Assembly (NCBI RefSeq): GCF_011927795.1
Contig: NZ_JAATJJ010000002.1
Coordinates: 1 to 64,000 of the forward strand
Direction of reading: 5' to 3'
DNA: 64,000 nt
DNA from: Saonia flava
GTDB lineage: Bacteria > Bacteroidota > Bacteroidia > Flavobacteriales > Flavobacteriaceae
Within the stretch, counting starts at the first letter, position 1, and every line of letters starts with the position of its first letter. The notes beneath the pieces are model-generated. The model searched no databases and was not told the origin of the DNA. It saw nothing but the letters and a program-made list of their open reading frames with translations. Positions 63,497 through 64,000 of this stretch are shown here, in pieces. Made by a program: the position numbers and the translations under genes.

Positions 63497-64000
63497 ATGA
63501 AATATTTAATAGGAATTTTATTTTTTACAACCTCTCTAAATTTGTTTGGACAAGTTGCAATTATTAATGATAAAGATGGATTTACAAACGTTCGACTAAA
63601 GCCTCAACAGAACTCTGAAATTATTTATAACCTAAAAACAAATCAGGTTTTTTGGTTTGGAGAAGAAGATTTTTATTCAGATAATGTTGATTGGATAATG
63701 GTAGAAATCACTAAAAATAAGTATTCAATTGAATGTGGTTCCTTGGATAATCTGATAGGTTATGTTCACAAGAGCAGAATTAAACCTCTCAATACAATAA
63801 AAGAATATAAAGGAACAGAACTTGAGTTTTATTATAAGACCCAACCGTTCAATGAAAAAAATAAAATTATAGATTACCAAAACGACTATATAGTTTCAAT
63901 AGAAGGATTACATCCTTGGGGTACAGATGGTGGAAAACCTAAAATTGAAGTCAAAGAACTTGAAATAAAAATTAAAGAGAATTCTATAACTGTTCCAGAA
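63497..64000 (+). CDS. Cassette 14: exported SH3-like protein, cut by the window edge
   Basis: 168 codons are visible with no stop before the edge. A signal peptide (LIGILFFTTSLNLFGQ) is followed by a bacterial SH3-like domain: AIINDKDGFTNVRLKPQQN, then YNLKTNQVFWFGEE and GYVHKSRIKPL. Such proteins occur often in flavobacterial accessory regions, and their ligands are not known. The start lies five bases after the cassette border ATTA, like its neighbours. Confidence 0.72.
   Translation, partial: MKYLIGILFFTTSLNLFGQVAIINDKDGFTNVRLKPQQNSEIIYNLKTNQVFWFGEEDFYSDNVDWIMVEITKNKYSIECGSLDNLIGYVHKSRIKPLNTIKEYKGTELEFYYKTQPFNEKNKIIDYQNDYIVSIEGLHPWGTDGGKPKIEVKELEIKIKENSITVPE

Larger units (their letters stand above)
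46427..64000 (+). mobile_element. Integron-like gene cassette array (no integrase in view), open at the right edge
   Basis: About 17.6 kb of small units follow the core gene gnd. Each unit starts GTT-N7-ATTA (or a covarying last three bases) and ends TAAC-N7'-AAC, where N7' is the reverse complement of that unit's own N7. Neighbouring units have different N7 words while linkers recur in families. The GTT/AAC borders, one exact GTTAGGC/GCCTAAC pair, CTCAAGCGTT and GCCTAACAAT text at linker ends and bottom-strand-favouring stems are hallmarks of attC sites. Nearly all genes read left to right, away from the gnd side. No tyrosine integrase or attI is seen, so this is best described as a cassette array lacking a visible integrase. 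Confidence 0.72.

Noticed and set aside
46427-64000. Linkers considered as insertion sequences or transposon ends
   Set aside because: No transposase, no target-site duplications and no fixed terminal repeats; the border words differ from unit to unit but match within a unit, which fits site-specific cassettes better.
1-64000. tRNA genes
   Set aside because: I looked through the intergenic stretches for cloverleaf and TTC-loop patterns and saw none; a covariance search was not possible.

Overview
The window looks like a chromosomal segment of a marine-type Flavobacteriaceae (Bacteroidota). The base composition is AT-rich. Several genes are preceded by the Bacteroidota -7 element TAnnTTTG. 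The gene set is flavobacterial: DUF4294, an Oar-like TonB receptor, DUF4252 pairs under an ECF sigma factor, DUF6090, and a GldL-like microprotein. The genus cannot be fixed from this sequence; a Maribacter/Zobellia/Arenibacter-like relative is only a guess.

Positions 1-46324 are ordinary core genome. They hold an M42 peptidase and a Nudix hydrolase, hisS with a large insertion, an Oar-like receptor, the rpsF-rpsR-rplI operon, an orphan LytTR response regulator, priA, nadC, rlmH, a serB-serA fusion, a SatD/DUF3307 pair with a probable operator, rdgB, a DEAD-box helicase, a periplasmic amylase, trmH, a sirtuin, and purB followed by an unlisted 58-residue GldL-like gene. An ECF sigma/anti-sigma/DUF4252 operon follows. 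Next comes a vitamin B12 uptake locus: btuB behind a cobalamin riboswitch, divergent from btuF-btuC-btuD, where the ATPase has no ATG/GTG/TTG start before its Walker A motif. Then come rmuC, a thioesterase and the oxidative pentose phosphate genes pgl-zwf and gnd.

From about 46427 to the right edge the window changes into an array of gene cassettes that strongly resembles an integron cassette array, with no integrase gene in view. Fourteen units can be delimited. Almost all genes are on the + strand. Each unit begins with GTT, a seven-base word and usually ATTA, and ends with TAAC (or a covarying version), the reverse complement of the same seven-base word, and AAC. The seven-base word is private to each unit, while the linkers between units belong to a few shared families up to about 300 bp long. 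Some linkers have classical attC features: a GCCTAAC/GTTAGGC pair, a 72-bp compact site, an extrahelical base, and stems that pair better on the bottom strand. The pairing between unit ends extends to 14 positions and contains an almost invariant A/C mismatch, which is a T-G wobble on the bottom strand.

The cassette cargo includes a SIR2-NACHT/STAND-HEAT protein that is probably an Avs5-like antiphage defence gene, an alpha/beta hydrolase, a cupin/TetR divergent pair with two operators, a Crp-like regulator with a DUF4386 membrane protein, an M28 peptidase, tandem DUF6090 genes separated by a collapsed 25-nt site, and several unknown proteins. The last cassette runs off the right edge.
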